A stretch of DNA of 40,011 nt from CAZXNF01 sp050741255 (GCA_050741255.1 JBOIEQ010000022.1:1-40011); one strand, 5' to 3'. Counted from the stretch's first letter, positions 1-8,702 are shown. Notes: generated by a model not told the origin, from the letters alone. Program-made: numbers and translations.

Positions 1-58
1 CAGCGTGGGTTGGAGCGTGCAATGAACCAGGCAGGCGTCAACCATTACCTCGCGACTG

Positions 59-400
59 CTACGCTCCACGCAGCGCACGCTTGGCGCGATTAACCTTCAG
101 TAGTTCGATGACCTCCGACAGCCTGCTCAGGCCACATCCTTCGACCGACTTCACCTGAGACAGCCGCTCCTGGAGCCATAACCCCGACATGGCGCGTTGC
201 AATACGTAGACGCCCCCGCCAATCACGGGCTGCCCTTTCGGCGTCGGCCGCTCGAACCTCGCATCGAGGGGAGATCCGTCGTCCGAAAAGAACAGCCAGA
301 TGCCGTGCTTCACGTCGATGCCCTCGCAGTAGGCTATTGCGTCTGGGGCAGACGAGAACGCCAGCAAACTGCCGTCATCGGTAGCTAGCGTGAATATCAT
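59..400 (-). CDS. Hypothetical protein, 113 aa
   Basis: I do not recognise this protein. It has an ATG start, no signal peptide and no membrane segment, so it is probably cytoplasmic. The N-terminal half is rich in Asp and aromatic residues (TDDGSLLAF, GIWLFFSDDGSPL) and the C-terminus is basic (VNRAKRALRGA). The compact acidic, aromatic-rich build resembles small immunity-type proteins, but nothing in the sequence proves that. It precedes no obvious partner inside the window, and only 58 bases remain to the left edge. Upstream of the ATG only a weak CAGG is seen as ribosome-binding site. The surrounding DNA is visibly richer in A+T than the catabolic genes to the right, which hints at a different origin. 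Confidence 0.6.
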   Translation of the reverse strand: MIFTLATDDGSLLAFSSAPDAIAYCEGIDVKHGIWLFFSDDGSPLDARFERPTPKGQPVIGGGVYVLQRAMSGLWLQERLSQVKSVEGCGLSRLSEVIELLKVNRAKRALRGA

Positions 401-455
401 ATAAACAGGCCTGCGAAATTAGAGCTTAATCGACATCGACCCTAGCTATTCAAAT

Positions 456-872
456 CTATTCCAGCGGTCGGCATTTTCCAACGCGAACCCATAGCGCGTT
501 GCACGTAAACGCATAGGGCCACGATTTCTCACCAGCCGCCAACAGGCAAACGACGTCGCCTGCTTTCGCAATCACCTGGTCATTGAAAGTGATGTCGTCG
601 AGATGCGTATCCACCTCAATCAGGCCAACCTTAAAAGAATAGCCTTCGACGCCGATTGTGTCGCCGATTCGCACCTCATGCGCCTCCGGCAAGGCGATGC
701 GCGGTTTGACCGTGCATGACTGCCCCACAAATTCCCGACTTAACAGACTGGCCGATCCATCGAGCACCTCAATAGCGGCAGCGCGACTGGTCTGGATTTT
801 CTGCGCATGTGCGCAGGGCGGACACAACAGGCAAAACGTGATCACGAACAGGATAAATGGGGTCGCAGTCAT
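456..872 (-). CDS. Hypothetical secreted protein, 138 aa
   Basis: This is an unrecognised exported protein. The ATG at 872 is preferred over the in-frame TTG at 896 because it begins directly with a clear Sec signal peptide: a short N-terminus, a hydrophobic core (FILFVITFCLLC) and an AHA-Q cleavage site near residue 24. No lipobox is convincing, although the core holds two Cys. The mature part of about 115 residues contains three Cys, compatible with disulfides in the periplasm. The segment RIGDTIGVEGYSFKVGLIEV and the later KAGDVVCLL look like a small beta-barrel, an inference from residue pattern only. The gene has the same strand as the neighbour at 59-400, with 55 bases between them. Confidence 0.6.
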   Translation of the reverse strand: MTATPFILFVITFCLLCPPCAHAQKIQTSRAAAIEVLDGSASLLSREFVGQSCTVKPRIALPEAHEVRIGDTIGVEGYSFKVGLIEVDTHLDDITFNDQVIAKAGDVVCLLAAGEKSWPYAFTCNALWVRVGKCRPLE

Positions 873-921
873 AAATCGCTCATCACACTGAAACAATTGT
901 CACTGCCCCCATTAAAGCGTT

Positions 922-1770
922 CTAGCCTTTCTTCGGCGACCAGCCATACGCCTTGGCGCAGGCCCCACCCATCAGCATCGCCCGTTCACTGTCGCTCAGG
1001 CGGTCCGTTTGGCGGAAGGGCTCGACGGCCTGTTCGTAGTTGACGACGGCAAAGGCGCGGGTCCAGTCCGTGCCCCACAGGCAGCGCTCGAATCCCCAGG
1101 CATCGAAGATGCGGGCGAGCGGATCCCAGATGTCCGGGTAGGGATAGGGCTTTTGGGACAGCGTGCAGGCGCCGCTGATCTTGATCACTGCGTTCTTGCG
1201 CTTGGCCAGGTCCACCACCTTCGGCAGCTCGGCCCAGGGTTGAGCGGCACGGACGTCGGGCGTGCGCGGCTGCATGATGCCCAGATGGTCGATGATGAAG
1301 CGCGTGTCGGGGTGGCGGTCGACCAGCGCGATGCCGGCGTCCAGGTGGTCCCAGCACAGCATGTTGACCGGGAAGTCGTGCTTCACGGCCGCGCGCAGGA
1401 TGCGGTCAAACCCCGCCGGGTCTTTCGCGGCGCGCACAGGATCCTTGGTCACGATGATGCGGATGCCGACGGTGCCCGGCGACTGCTTCCACTCGGCGAT
1501 GACCTCTTCCACCTTCGGATCATCCGGATTGACCGGCTTGACGAGGGCGAAGCGGCCGGGATGGGCGCGCTGCACGTCCACCGCGTAGCTGGCGTCCCAC
1601 TGGTACATGGAGAACGAGGAGATGAAGATCGCGCCGTCGACGCCGACCTTGTCCATCGCCGCCACCATCTCGTCACCCGTCACGTGCGCGGGCCAGTTCG
1701 GGACACTGTGCCACGGCCGTTTCGGCGTGTTCGCCTCATATACGTGGACCTGGGAATCAATGATCGTCAT
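922..1770 (-). CDS. Amidohydrolase-2 family TIM-barrel hydrolase, 282 aa
   Basis: This is a metal-dependent hydrolase or decarboxylase of the amidohydrolase-related family (COG3618-like), cytoplasmic. The N-terminal metal motif reads IDSQVHV (residues 4-10), so the first His of the usual HxH is Gln7 while His9 is kept. IIDHLGIM near residue 162 and GTDWTR near residue 235 supply the later His and the conserved Asp. Relatives include lactonases and decarboxylases of cyclic or aromatic acids; the substrate here is unknown. The start is ATG, with GAGAGGAG eight bases upstream. The SBP gene ending at 1808 lies 37 bases upstream on the same strand, so the two probably form a receptor-enzyme operon. 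Confidence 0.85.
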   Translation of the reverse strand: MTIIDSQVHVYEANTPKRPWHSVPNWPAHVTGDEMVAAMDKVGVDGAIFISSFSMYQWDASYAVDVQRAHPGRFALVKPVNPDDPKVEEVIAEWKQSPGTVGIRIIVTKDPVRAAKDPAGFDRILRAAVKHDFPVNMLCWDHLDAGIALVDRHPDTRFIIDHLGIMQPRTPDVRAAQPWAELPKVVDLAKRKNAVIKISGACTLSQKPYPYPDIWDPLARIFDAWGFERCLWGTDWTRAFAVVNYEQAVEPFRQTDRLSDSERAMLMGGACAKAYGWSPKKG

Positions 1771-1807
1771 CGGGAAAACTCCTCTCGCTAATGTTATTCC
1801 GGGATCG

Positions 1808-2779
1808 CTACTCGGCCCGCGCGCCGGTCGCCTTGATCACCCGCCCCCACTTGTCGGATTCACTCCTGATCCACGCCGAAAACGTCTCGGGCGATCCGGG
1901 GATGGTCTCGAAGTCCATGGCGCGGAATTTTTCGCGCAGGTCCGGGCTTTTCAGGCCCTTGCCGATTTCGTCGTTCAGGCGGGCGACGATGTCGGGCGGC
2001 GTGGCGGCCGGCGCCAGGATGCCGTTCCAGGTCACGACTTCGTAGCCGCGCAGCCCGGACTCGGCGACCGTCGGCAACTCGGGCATGAGCGGCGAGCGCG
2101 TCTTGCCGGTCACCGCAACGGCGCGAAGGCGTCCGGACTGGATGTGATGCAGCAGGCCGGGCATGGCGTTGATCATGAAGGTCACGCGGCCGCTGGCCAG
2201 GTCGACGAGCGCCTGGCCGAAGTTCGTGTACGGCACGTGCAGCATGTCGACCTTCGCCATCGTCTTGAACAGCTCGCCGGAAAGGTGCGAGGTGGTGCCG
2301 GCGCCGACCGATGGGAAGCTGAGATCGCCGGGCCGCTTGCGCGCCAGCTCGATCAATTGCGAGACCGTGGTCACCGGCAGCGCCGGATGCACCACCAGCG
2401 CCAGCGCCCCCGAACTCACCAGGGTGATCGGCGCGAAATCCTTCTGCGGGTTGTATGACAGCTTGCTGTACAGGAACGGATTGGTCGCGAGTCCGGGAAT
2501 CCCGAGGAGCAGCGTGTAGCCGTCCGGCGGCGCCTTGGCCACCAGCTCCGCGGAGAGATTCCCCCCCGCGCCGGGCCGGTTGTCCACGATCACCTGCTGG
2601 CGCAGGCTGTCGGAGAGCTTTTGCGCGAGCAGGCGCGCGACCACGTCCGTCGTCGCGCCGGCAGCGGACGGGGCGATGATGCGGATCGGCTTGGCGGGAT
2701 ACTGCGCATGCGAAACACCGGAAACCGCAAACGACGATGCGACGAGTATGCAGGGGACAATCAGTGGGCAGGATTTCAT
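1808..2779 (-). CDS. Bug/TctC TTT substrate-binding protein (SBP 1), 323 aa
   Basis: Periplasmic receptor of a tripartite tricarboxylate transporter; the family captures carboxylates and hands them to a TctAB-type membrane complex. A signal peptide ends near residue 26 (VSHAQ). Family blocks are in order: YPAKPIRIIAP after the leader, VDNRPGAGG, PDGYTLLLG, and LPTVAESG before the C-terminal lobe. The usual HVPYKGG block reads HVPYTNFGQ, replacing the Lys-Gly-Gly that lines the ligand cleft in most members, so ligand preference may differ. The start is ATG without a good Shine-Dalgarno sequence. It leads the operon with the amidohydrolase at 922-1770 and is divergent from the MmgE/PrpD pair. 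Confidence 0.9.
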   Translation of the reverse strand: MKSCPLIVPCILVASSFAVSGVSHAQYPAKPIRIIAPSAAGATTDVVARLLAQKLSDSLRQQVIVDNRPGAGGNLSAELVAKAPPDGYTLLLGIPGLATNPFLYSKLSYNPQKDFAPITLVSSGALALVVHPALPVTTVSQLIELARKRPGDLSFPSVGAGTTSHLSGELFKTMAKVDMLHVPYTNFGQALVDLASGRVTFMINAMPGLLHHIQSGRLRAVAVTGKTRSPLMPELPTVAESGLRGYEVVTWNGILAPAATPPDIVARLNDEIGKGLKSPDLREKFRAMDFETIPGSPETFSAWIRSESDKWGRVIKATGARAE

Positions 2780-2853
2780 CAGATTGAAACAGCGGTGAAT
2801 GATTCAGAAGGTATCGCGACGTCCCGGAAGCCGCCGGAAGCGCGTCCTCCCGA

Positions 2854-2862
2854 TGCTATGAT
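2854..2862 (+). promoter_or_regulatory. Candidate extended -10 promoter of the MmgE/PrpD pair
   Basis: TGCTATGAT matches the extended -10 form TGnTATNAT. No -35 hexamer is evident at the right distance. It would start transcription near 2869, about 48 bases before the ATG at 2917. Confidence 0.35.
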
Positions 2863-2916
2863 GACCGCCTACGCAGTTTGTATCCGGCCACACGCATTCC
2901 GTCCCGACTCGTTCCG

Positions 2917-4293
2917 ATGTTACCCGCCCCACCCTCTGCCAACAACAGCACCACCCCGCCTCACGTCGAGGCATTGTCGCGGTTCGCCGCGGAAACCCGC
3001 TACGCCGACCTCCCCGCCTCCGTCATCGAGAGCTGCAAGATCCTGTATGCCGACTGCATCGCGGTGATTGCGGCGGGCATGCAAAGCGCGGAGATGCGGG
3101 CCCTCGTCAACTCGACGCCGGCCTGTGGATCCGATGACAGCGCCACCGTGATCGGCGCCGGCCGCGACGCCTCCGCCGAGGCCGCGGCGTTTCTCAACGG
3201 GATCGCAGCGACGTGGCACGACTTCGACGCCGGGAACACCCGCGCGCACGGCCATCCGGGGACCTACGTCGTCCCGGCGGCATTGGCGGACGCGCAAACG
3301 CGGCACATCAGCGGGCGCGATCTCCTGCTGGCCACCGTGCTCGGCTACGAAGTCTGTGCCCGTGTCGGCCTCGCGGCGAAAATGCGGATCGCGGTGCATC
3401 CGCACGGCACCTACGGCACGATCGGCGCAGCGGTGGCGCTGGCCCGTCTGCGGGGATTCGATGCCGCGAAAATGGGTGTCGTCATGAACATCGCGGCGAC
3501 CATGGCGATGGCCACCAACCGCCAGGCGATGCTCGACGAGGCGACCGTGCGCAATCTGTATACGGGCCACACGGCGCAGGCCGGCCAGACGGCCGTGCGG
3601 CTCGCGGACGCCGGGTTCACCGGCCAGCGCGACGGCATCGGCTTCACGTACGGCAGCGTGATCGCCGACGGTTTCGATCCCGCGCTCGCCATCGAGGGTC
3701 TCGGCGCCGACTGGCTGATCGACCAGGGCTATCTCAAACTGCATCCGGCGGGCCGCTACGCGCATGCGGCCATAGATGCCATGGAAGATGCGCTGGCCGC
3801 CGCGCCGGGCGCCCCGCCCGGTTTCGCGGCGATCGACCGGATCGAGGTGCGGGGGTTCAGACACGTCGCGCTGCTCTCGGGTAAACGCGTCACGACGAGC
3901 TTCGGCGCGAAGTTCTCCATCCCCTTCGCGCTGGCAACCATTCTGTACCACGGCCGCTCGGCGCTCGACTGCTTCGAGGACGCCGCCGTCCAAACGCCCG
4001 CGATCCAGGCGCTCGCGCAGCGGGTCGATGTAACCGAGGATCCCGCGTATACGGCCGCCTATCCCGGACAGCACCGCTGCGACGTGACCCTGTTCCTGAA
4101 ATCGGGCGCCCCGCTCACCGGCCATTGCACGGTCATGAAGGGCGATCCCGGAAACCCTCACCCGCCGGACGCCGTCCGCAGGAAATTCTTCGATCTGACG
4201 GTGCCCGTCTGGGGCGAAGGCAAGGCCGCCGCGGTGTACGACGCCTGCATGCGCCTCGAGCAGATTCCGGACGTTCGCGCGGTGCCGCTGTGA
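2917..4293 (+). CDS. MmgE/PrpD family protein 1, 458 aa
   Basis: This family includes 2-methylcitrate dehydratase, cis-aconitate decarboxylase and iminodisuccinate epimerase, cytoplasmic enzymes acting on di- and tricarboxylic acids. Seen here are the N-terminal helical domain (DCIAVIAAGMQSAEMRAL), the central HDFDAGNTRAHGHPG with the conserved Asp and His cluster, PHGTYGTIGAA, and the C-terminal KRVTTSFGAKFSIPFALA block. The length is close to the family's 450-480. The ATG at 2917 is chosen over an in-frame TTG at 2878 because the family begins near this point; neither start has a good ribosome-binding site. Its stop overlaps the next start (TGATG), so the two paralogues are translationally coupled. 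The substrate cannot be assigned. Confidence 0.88.
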   Translation: MLPAPPSANNSTTPPHVEALSRFAAETRYADLPASVIESCKILYADCIAVIAAGMQSAEMRALVNSTPACGSDDSATVIGAGRDASAEAAAFLNGIAATWHDFDAGNTRAHGHPGTYVVPAALADAQTRHISGRDLLLATVLGYEVCARVGLAAKMRIAVHPHGTYGTIGAAVALARLRGFDAAKMGVVMNIAATMAMATNRQAMLDEATVRNLYTGHTAQAGQTAVRLADAGFTGQRDGIGFTYGSVIADGFDPALAIEGLGADWLIDQGYLKLHPAGRYAHAAIDAMEDALAAAPGAPPGFAAIDRIEVRGFRHVALLSGKRVTTSFGAKFSIPFALATILYHGRSALDCFEDAAVQTPAIQALAQRVDVTEDPAYTAAYPGQHRCDVTLFLKSGAPLTGHCTVMKGDPGNPHPPDAVRRKFFDLTVPVWGEGKAAAVYDACMRLEQIPDVRAVPL

Positions 4294-5681
4294 TGAGCGA
4301 AGGAAGAAGCAAACCCGCCGCGGTGGACAGCGGGCAGTGCCTGGACGCGCTCACCGACTTCATCTGCGGCACGCGGTTGCAGGACGTGCCCGACGCGGTG
4401 CTCGCGGACACGGGCGCGATCTTCGCCGACACGCTCGCGGTGATCGCCGCCGGCATGCAGACCGCGGAGATGCGGGCGCTGCTTCCGCTGCATGCGCCTC
4501 TCGCGGCGCCCGGCGCGGCCTGCGTGATCGGCAGCGGTCGCCGGCTCAATCCGCTGGACGCGGCGAGCCTGAACGGCACCGCGGGCGTGTTTCTCGAACT
4601 CGACGCCGGGAATGCGCGTTCGCATGGCCATCCCGTCATCCACTGCCTGCCGTCCGCGCTGGCGATCGCGCAGGAAACCGGCGCGAGCGGCGCCGACACG
4701 CTGCTCGCCTGCGTGGTCGGCTACGAGGTCTGCGCACGCGTCGGCGGCGCGGCCAAAATGGGCATCATGGTGCAGCCGCACGGCACCTACGGCGTGCTGG
4801 GCGCCGCGGTGGCCGTGGCCAAACTCAAGGGCCTGTCGCGTCCGCAGGTCCGAACCCTGATCAACGTGGCGGCGGCGACGCCGCTCGGCGGCAACCGGCA
4901 GACCATGCTGGACGGCGCGACCGTCCGCAACTGGTACGCCGGGCATAGCAGTCACATGGGGCAGATGGCGGTGCGGCTGACGGAAGCGGGATTCACCGGA
5001 CCGCACGCGGCGCTGGACGTGACCTTCGGCAAGGTGCTCGGCACCGCCTTCGATTCCGCCCAGGCCATCGACGGGCTGGGCAGGGACTGGTACGCCGGCG
5101 AGGGCTACATCAAGCTTTACTCGGGCGCCCGCCACCTGCACAGCGCCATCGACGCCCTGCGCGACCTGTGGGAACGGCACCCGGGCGCGTCGTTTACGCC
5201 CGACGACGTCGCGAGCATCGACATCCGCGCGCACCGGCTGGCCGCGTTCTGCGGCGAAAAGGTCGTGCCCAATGCCTTCGGCGCCCGCTTTTCCGTGCCG
5301 TTCGCCGTCGCCACCGTGCTCGCGCACCGGCGCTGGGATCTCGACTGCTTCAATGAAGCCGCGGTCGTCAACCCGGTGGTCCGCGAACTCATGCTGAAAG
5401 TCGACCTGCGCGAAGAACCGGACTTCACGCGCGTCTATCCGGAGAAACAGCGCTGCGTGCTGGGTGTGGTGCTGAAGAACGGCACGCGGCTGGAAGGCCG
5501 CTGCGAGATCATGCGCGGCGAACCGGAGAATCCGAATCCGCCGGAGGCCATCGAAAAGAAATTCTTCGATCTCGGCACGCCGGTGTGGGGCGACGCGCTT
5601 GCGGCGCGCGTGTATGCCGACAGCCGGCGCCTAACGAACGTCGCGAACATGCGCGATTTCGCCGGCGGCGCCGACCTGTAA
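4293..5681 (+). CDS. MmgE/PrpD family protein 2, 462 aa
   Basis: This is a second member of the MmgE/PrpD family, apparently a tandem duplicate of the gene before it; about half the residues agree by eye across the whole length. Shared blocks are VIAAGMQTAEMRALL, ELDAGNARSHGHPV, GYEVCARVGGAAKM, QPHGTYGVLGAA and NRQTMLDGATVRNWY. The ATG lies inside the upstream stop (TGATG). The open frame runs further back to 4125, but that part is a shadow of gene 1. Differences in the HGHP loop (GTYVVPAALA against VIHCLPSALA) suggest divergent substrates or a heteromeric enzyme, which is inference. Only 8 bases separate it from the convergent SBP gene. Confidence 0.88.
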   Translation: MSEGRSKPAAVDSGQCLDALTDFICGTRLQDVPDAVLADTGAIFADTLAVIAAGMQTAEMRALLPLHAPLAAPGAACVIGSGRRLNPLDAASLNGTAGVFLELDAGNARSHGHPVIHCLPSALAIAQETGASGADTLLACVVGYEVCARVGGAAKMGIMVQPHGTYGVLGAAVAVAKLKGLSRPQVRTLINVAAATPLGGNRQTMLDGATVRNWYAGHSSHMGQMAVRLTEAGFTGPHAALDVTFGKVLGTAFDSAQAIDGLGRDWYAGEGYIKLYSGARHLHSAIDALRDLWERHPGASFTPDDVASIDIRAHRLAAFCGEKVVPNAFGARFSVPFAVATVLAHRRWDLDCFNEAAVVNPVVRELMLKVDLREEPDFTRVYPEKQRCVLGVVLKNGTRLEGRCEIMRGEPENPNPPEAIEKKFFDLGTPVWGDALAARVYADSRRLTNVANMRDFAGGADL

Positions 5682-5689
5682 CACGCCCG

Positions 5690-6667
5690 CTACTGGCTGT
5701 GCTCCAGCCCCGCGGCGCGAATCACGCGTGACCATTTTCCCGCCTCGGCCTTGATGAACGCGCTGAAGGCCTCGGGGCTGCTGGGGGTTGGCTCGGCGCC
5801 GTCGGCGGCCATGCGTTCGCGCACCTCGGGCTGCGCCAGGTGCTTTGCCACTTCGCGCGAGAGTTTCGCCAGGATGTCGGGCGGCGTGCCGGCCGGCGCG
5901 AGCAGCCCCGTCCAGCCCGTGATCACCACCCCGGGATAGCCGGATTCGACGACCGTCGGGATAGTGGGGAAGGCCGCGGCCCGCTTGGTGTCGCATGTGG
6001 CGAGCAACCGCAGCTTGCCGGTCTTGAATTGCGGGACGACGCCCTGGGTCGAGGTGAACATCAGCGCCACCTGCCCGCCCATGACATCCGTCCACGCCGG
6101 CGTCGCGCCCTTGTACGGCACGTGCACCATCTTCACGCCCGCCGCCAGCGCGAACAGTTCGCCGGCGAGGTGCGTCTGGTTGCCGATGCCGGCGGACGCA
6201 TAGAGCAGCTCGCCGGGCCTCGCCTTGGCGAGCGCAGCCAACTGCCTGACCGAAGTGGCGGGCAGCGTCGGCGTGACGATCAGCCCGAACGTGTTGGTGG
6301 CGGTCTGCGTCACCGGCGCCAGATCCTTGAGGGGGTCGTACGGCATCTGCTTGTAGACGAAGGGGTTCATCGCGATGGCGCTCGGCACCCCCACGAGCAG
6401 CGTGTAGCCGTCCGGTTTGGCCTTCGCGACAGCGTCGCCCCCGATGATGCCGTTGGCGCCGGGGCGGTTGTCGACGATGACCTGCTGCCCCCAGGCTTCG
6501 CTCAGCTTCTGCGCGATCGTTCTCGCCAGGAGGTCGGGACCCGACGCCGGCGCCTGGGCGACGACGATGCGAATGACGCGAGACGGATATTCCTGCGCGG
6601 CAGCGGTGTGCGACAGCAACAGGCCGCACGCGAACAGTGGAATGCAAGGCGAGGTCAGGCGGCGCAA
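5690..6667 (-). CDS. Bug/TctC TTT substrate-binding protein (SBP 2), 325 aa
   Basis: A TTG start at 6667 is proposed: GGAGAG lies six bases before it, the product then begins with an ordinary signal peptide (RRLTSPCIPLFACGLLLS, cleaved near AAAQ), and the longer frame back to 6787 would overlap the deacetylase gene. The first lobe motif is unusual: VAQAPASGPDLLAR replaces the normal glycine-rich VPFxPGGxxD loop. VDNRPGANG, PDGYTLLVG, HVPYKGATPAWTD and LAPAGTPPD are normal. It is the last gene of the minus-strand cluster that begins at 11978, 43 bases after the deacetylase stop. Confidence 0.88.
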   Translation of the reverse strand: MRRLTSPCIPLFACGLLLSHTAAAQEYPSRVIRIVVAQAPASGPDLLARTIAQKLSEAWGQQVIVDNRPGANGIIGGDAVAKAKPDGYTLLVGVPSAIAMNPFVYKQMPYDPLKDLAPVTQTATNTFGLIVTPTLPATSVRQLAALAKARPGELLYASAGIGNQTHLAGELFALAAGVKMVHVPYKGATPAWTDVMGGQVALMFTSTQGVVPQFKTGKLRLLATCDTKRAAAFPTIPTVVESGYPGVVITGWTGLLAPAGTPPDILAKLSREVAKHLAQPEVRERMAADGAEPTPSSPEAFSAFIKAEAGKWSRVIRAAGLEHSQ

Positions 6668-6710
6668 GGGGAAGCTCTCCGGGTGATGAGGATGTAACTC
6701 AAATACAGCG

Positions 6711-7601
6711 TCAACTGCCCGGCACGGTGCCCGGCTGCAGGCTCTCGATATGGCGGCAGATATCCCCCGGACGGGCCAACCAGACACGGTCGCGGTGGCG
6801 GACGATGTGCTCGATCACGCGCCTGAACTGCCGCAACCGGTACGGCTGGCCGAGCACGAAGCTGTGCAGCACGATGGGCATGACCAGCGGCCGGCGTTCG
6901 GACTCCGCCAGCATTTCGTCGAACTGGTCGATCAGGCTTTCGCAGAACAGCTGCGACGGCGTTCTGCGCGACACGCACTCCAGCGAATCGTTGAGGTCGT
7001 GCGAGTACGGGACGGCCAGGATGGGCCCGTGCCGCGTGCGGAACCAGACCGGCTGGTCGTCGACGGGCCAGTCCATCATGTAGCGATAGCCGGCCTCGCG
7101 CAGCAGGTCCAAGGAGTCGTGCGTCTGCGAGATGTAGGGCGCCAGCCAGCCGAGCGGCTTCCTGCCCTCATGCTTTTCGATGGCGGCCGTGGCGTCGGCG
7201 ATGCAGCGGCGTTCCTCGTCGGGGCTCATGTCCACCTGGCGCTCGGCGTTCGTCCGGCCATGGGCGACGATTTCGTCGCCCCGGGTGCTGAACGCGGCGA
7301 CCATCTCCGGGCAGTAGTCGTAGAGCTCGGTGTTGACGAGCAAGGCGAGCGGAAGCCCGAACGCTTCCGCCAGCTCCAGCACGCGCCAGGCGCCGACGCG
7401 GTTGCCGTAATCCCGCCACGCGTAGCTGCGGTGATTGGGCTGCGGATGCGGCGACGCGTAGTCGTTGCCGAGGCCTTCGCCGAAGGCGAAGTGCTCGACG
7501 TTCAGGCTGAAGTGGATGGCGAGGCGCCGGCCCTCGGGCCAGTGATAGTCGGGGCGCCGCGTGATGGGCGAATAATCGTAACGTCCGTGGGTCTTGAGCA
7601 T
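6711..7601 (-). CDS. Polysaccharide deacetylase family protein, PuuE-like, 296 aa
   Basis: This is an NodB-fold (polysaccharide deacetylase) protein of the branch that contains the metal-independent allantoinase PuuE. Seen are RRPDYHWPEGRRLAIHF near the N-terminus, FSLNVEHFAFGEG in place of the metal-binding TFDDG, GDEIVAHGRTNAE, PLGWLAP and the C-terminal LHSFVLGQPYR. The ATG at 7601 follows an AGGGA-type site; a longer open frame upstream is a shadow of the Ldh2 gene. Without a signal peptide it is cytoplasmic, which argues against a polysaccharide substrate and for hydrolysis of a small amide, ureide or lactam-like compound. It sits 17 bases after the Ldh2-family gene. Allantoinase activity itself is not shown. 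Confidence 0.85.
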   Translation of the reverse strand: MLKTHGRYDYSPITRRPDYHWPEGRRLAIHFSLNVEHFAFGEGLGNDYASPHPQPNHRSYAWRDYGNRVGAWRVLELAEAFGLPLALLVNTELYDYCPEMVAAFSTRGDEIVAHGRTNAERQVDMSPDEERRCIADATAAIEKHEGRKPLGWLAPYISQTHDSLDLLREAGYRYMMDWPVDDQPVWFRTRHGPILAVPYSHDLNDSLECVSRRTPSQLFCESLIDQFDEMLAESERRPLVMPIVLHSFVLGQPYRLRQFRRVIEHIVRHRDRVWLARPGDICRHIESLQPGTVPGS

Positions 7602-7618
7602 GAGTATCCCTGCGCCGA

Positions 7619-8674
7619 TCAGAACGGCAGTTGCGCCTCCAGCCCGCCTTCCTTCGCAACCCGCCGCAGGTCCACGAGCGTGTCTTCGGGAAACTCGATG
7701 CCGTCGCGCCGGTTCTTCACGTTGTTGCGCGCCTCCATCTCGCCCGGATAGAACACCTCGTCGCAGCCCTTGGCCAGCGGCACGGACTTGATCTCGCCGA
7801 CGTAGCGCTCCATGCGCGCGTTGAATTCGGCGAGCGGCTGGAACTTGCTGATGTCGAGCGCCAGCATCAGGTGCCCGCAATTGCTCTTCTCCGCGGTCTT
7901 GTAGGGACTTGCCACGCCGGACAGAAAGCCGCTGCCCGTCAGCACGCCCGACAGCAGGTCCACCGTCGCGGCGATCGCGTAGCCCTTGTGCCCAGCCATC
8001 GGCAGGATGATGCCGTCGATGGCCTTCTGCGGATCGGTGGTCGGCGCGCCGTCCGCGTCGATCGCCCAGCCCTCGGGAATCGGCTGGCGTTTGTTGCGCG
8101 CGAGGTAGATCTTGCCGCGCGCGACACCGGTATTCGCCATGTCCATGACGAAGGATGGATGCTTGCCCGCCGGCGCGGCCACCGACCAGGGATTGGTGCC
8201 GACGATCTTCTTCTTCCCGCCCCACGGCGCCATCGCCGGGCCGCCGTTGCTCGAGAGCTGCATGACGCAGCCCTGCGCGGCGCCCATCAGCGTGTAGTAC
8301 ATGCAGGTGCCGAAGTGGTTGGAGTTGCGCACGCCGACCGCCGCGATGCCGTGCAGCTTCGCGCGGCGGATCGCTTCCTCGGTCGCGAACTTCGTGAGCA
8401 CCTGGCCGACCGCTTCCTTGCCGTCGATCACGGCCACCGCCCCGGCATCCACCACGATCTCGGGTTTGGTCACCGGCTGCATGACCTTGTTGCGGATGCG
8501 GTCCCGGTACCACGCCAGCCGCAGCACGCCGTGCGACTGGTGGCCCCACAGGTCCGCCTGCACCAGGGTGTCGGCGACAAAGCGCGCGTCGGCCTCGGGC
8601 ATGCCCTCCGCGGTGTATACGGCGGTGCAGAAATCGATCAGGCGTTGCGCGTCAACGCGGACAGCGGAGGCCAT
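7619..8674 (-). CDS. Ldh2-family malate/lactate/ureidoglycolate-type dehydrogenase, 351 aa
   Basis: This is an NAD(P)-dependent dehydrogenase of the Ldh2 (YlbC/AllD/ComC) family, which oxidises 2-hydroxy acids such as malate, lactate, sulfolactate or ureidoglycolate; cytoplasmic. Markers are the N-terminal DLWGHQSHGVLRL (His45, His48), VRNSNHFGT with the catalytic His120, GTNPWSVAAP, and the C-terminal LPMAGHKGYAIA. The length is usual for the family. The start is ATG; the GAG-type site is weak and partly lost in A+T-rich sequence next to the decamer repeat region. Next to a PuuE-like protein, the ureidoglycolate branch (AllD) is a tempting reading, but the substrate cannot be fixed from these residues. 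Confidence 0.9.
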   Translation of the reverse strand: MASAVRVDAQRLIDFCTAVYTAEGMPEADARFVADTLVQADLWGHQSHGVLRLAWYRDRIRNKVMQPVTKPEIVVDAGAVAVIDGKEAVGQVLTKFATEEAIRRAKLHGIAAVGVRNSNHFGTCMYYTLMGAAQGCVMQLSSNGGPAMAPWGGKKKIVGTNPWSVAAPAGKHPSFVMDMANTGVARGKIYLARNKRQPIPEGWAIDADGAPTTDPQKAIDGIILPMAGHKGYAIAATVDLLSGVLTGSGFLSGVASPYKTAEKSNCGHLMLALDISKFQPLAEFNARMERYVGEIKSVPLAKGCDEVFYPGEMEARNNVKNRRDGIEFPEDTLVDLRRVAKEGGLEAQLPF

Positions 8675-8702
8675 TAATATTTCTCAATCCATTCGTACAT
8701 GA

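Noticed and set aside
1..93. Open frames entering from the left edge
   Set aside because: A 30-codon plus frame ending at 93 and a minus frame starting at 45 both exist, but neither is long enough to recognise.
2878..2916. TTG start giving a longer MmgE/PrpD protein
   Set aside because: It adds 13 residues without family similarity and has no ribosome-binding site; the ATG at 2917 is simpler, though not proven.
7602..8549. N-terminal extension of the PuuE-like frame
   Set aside because: It runs through the Ldh2 gene in another frame and is Arg/Gly-rich; the ATG at 7601 has a ribosome-binding site and starts the recognised domain.
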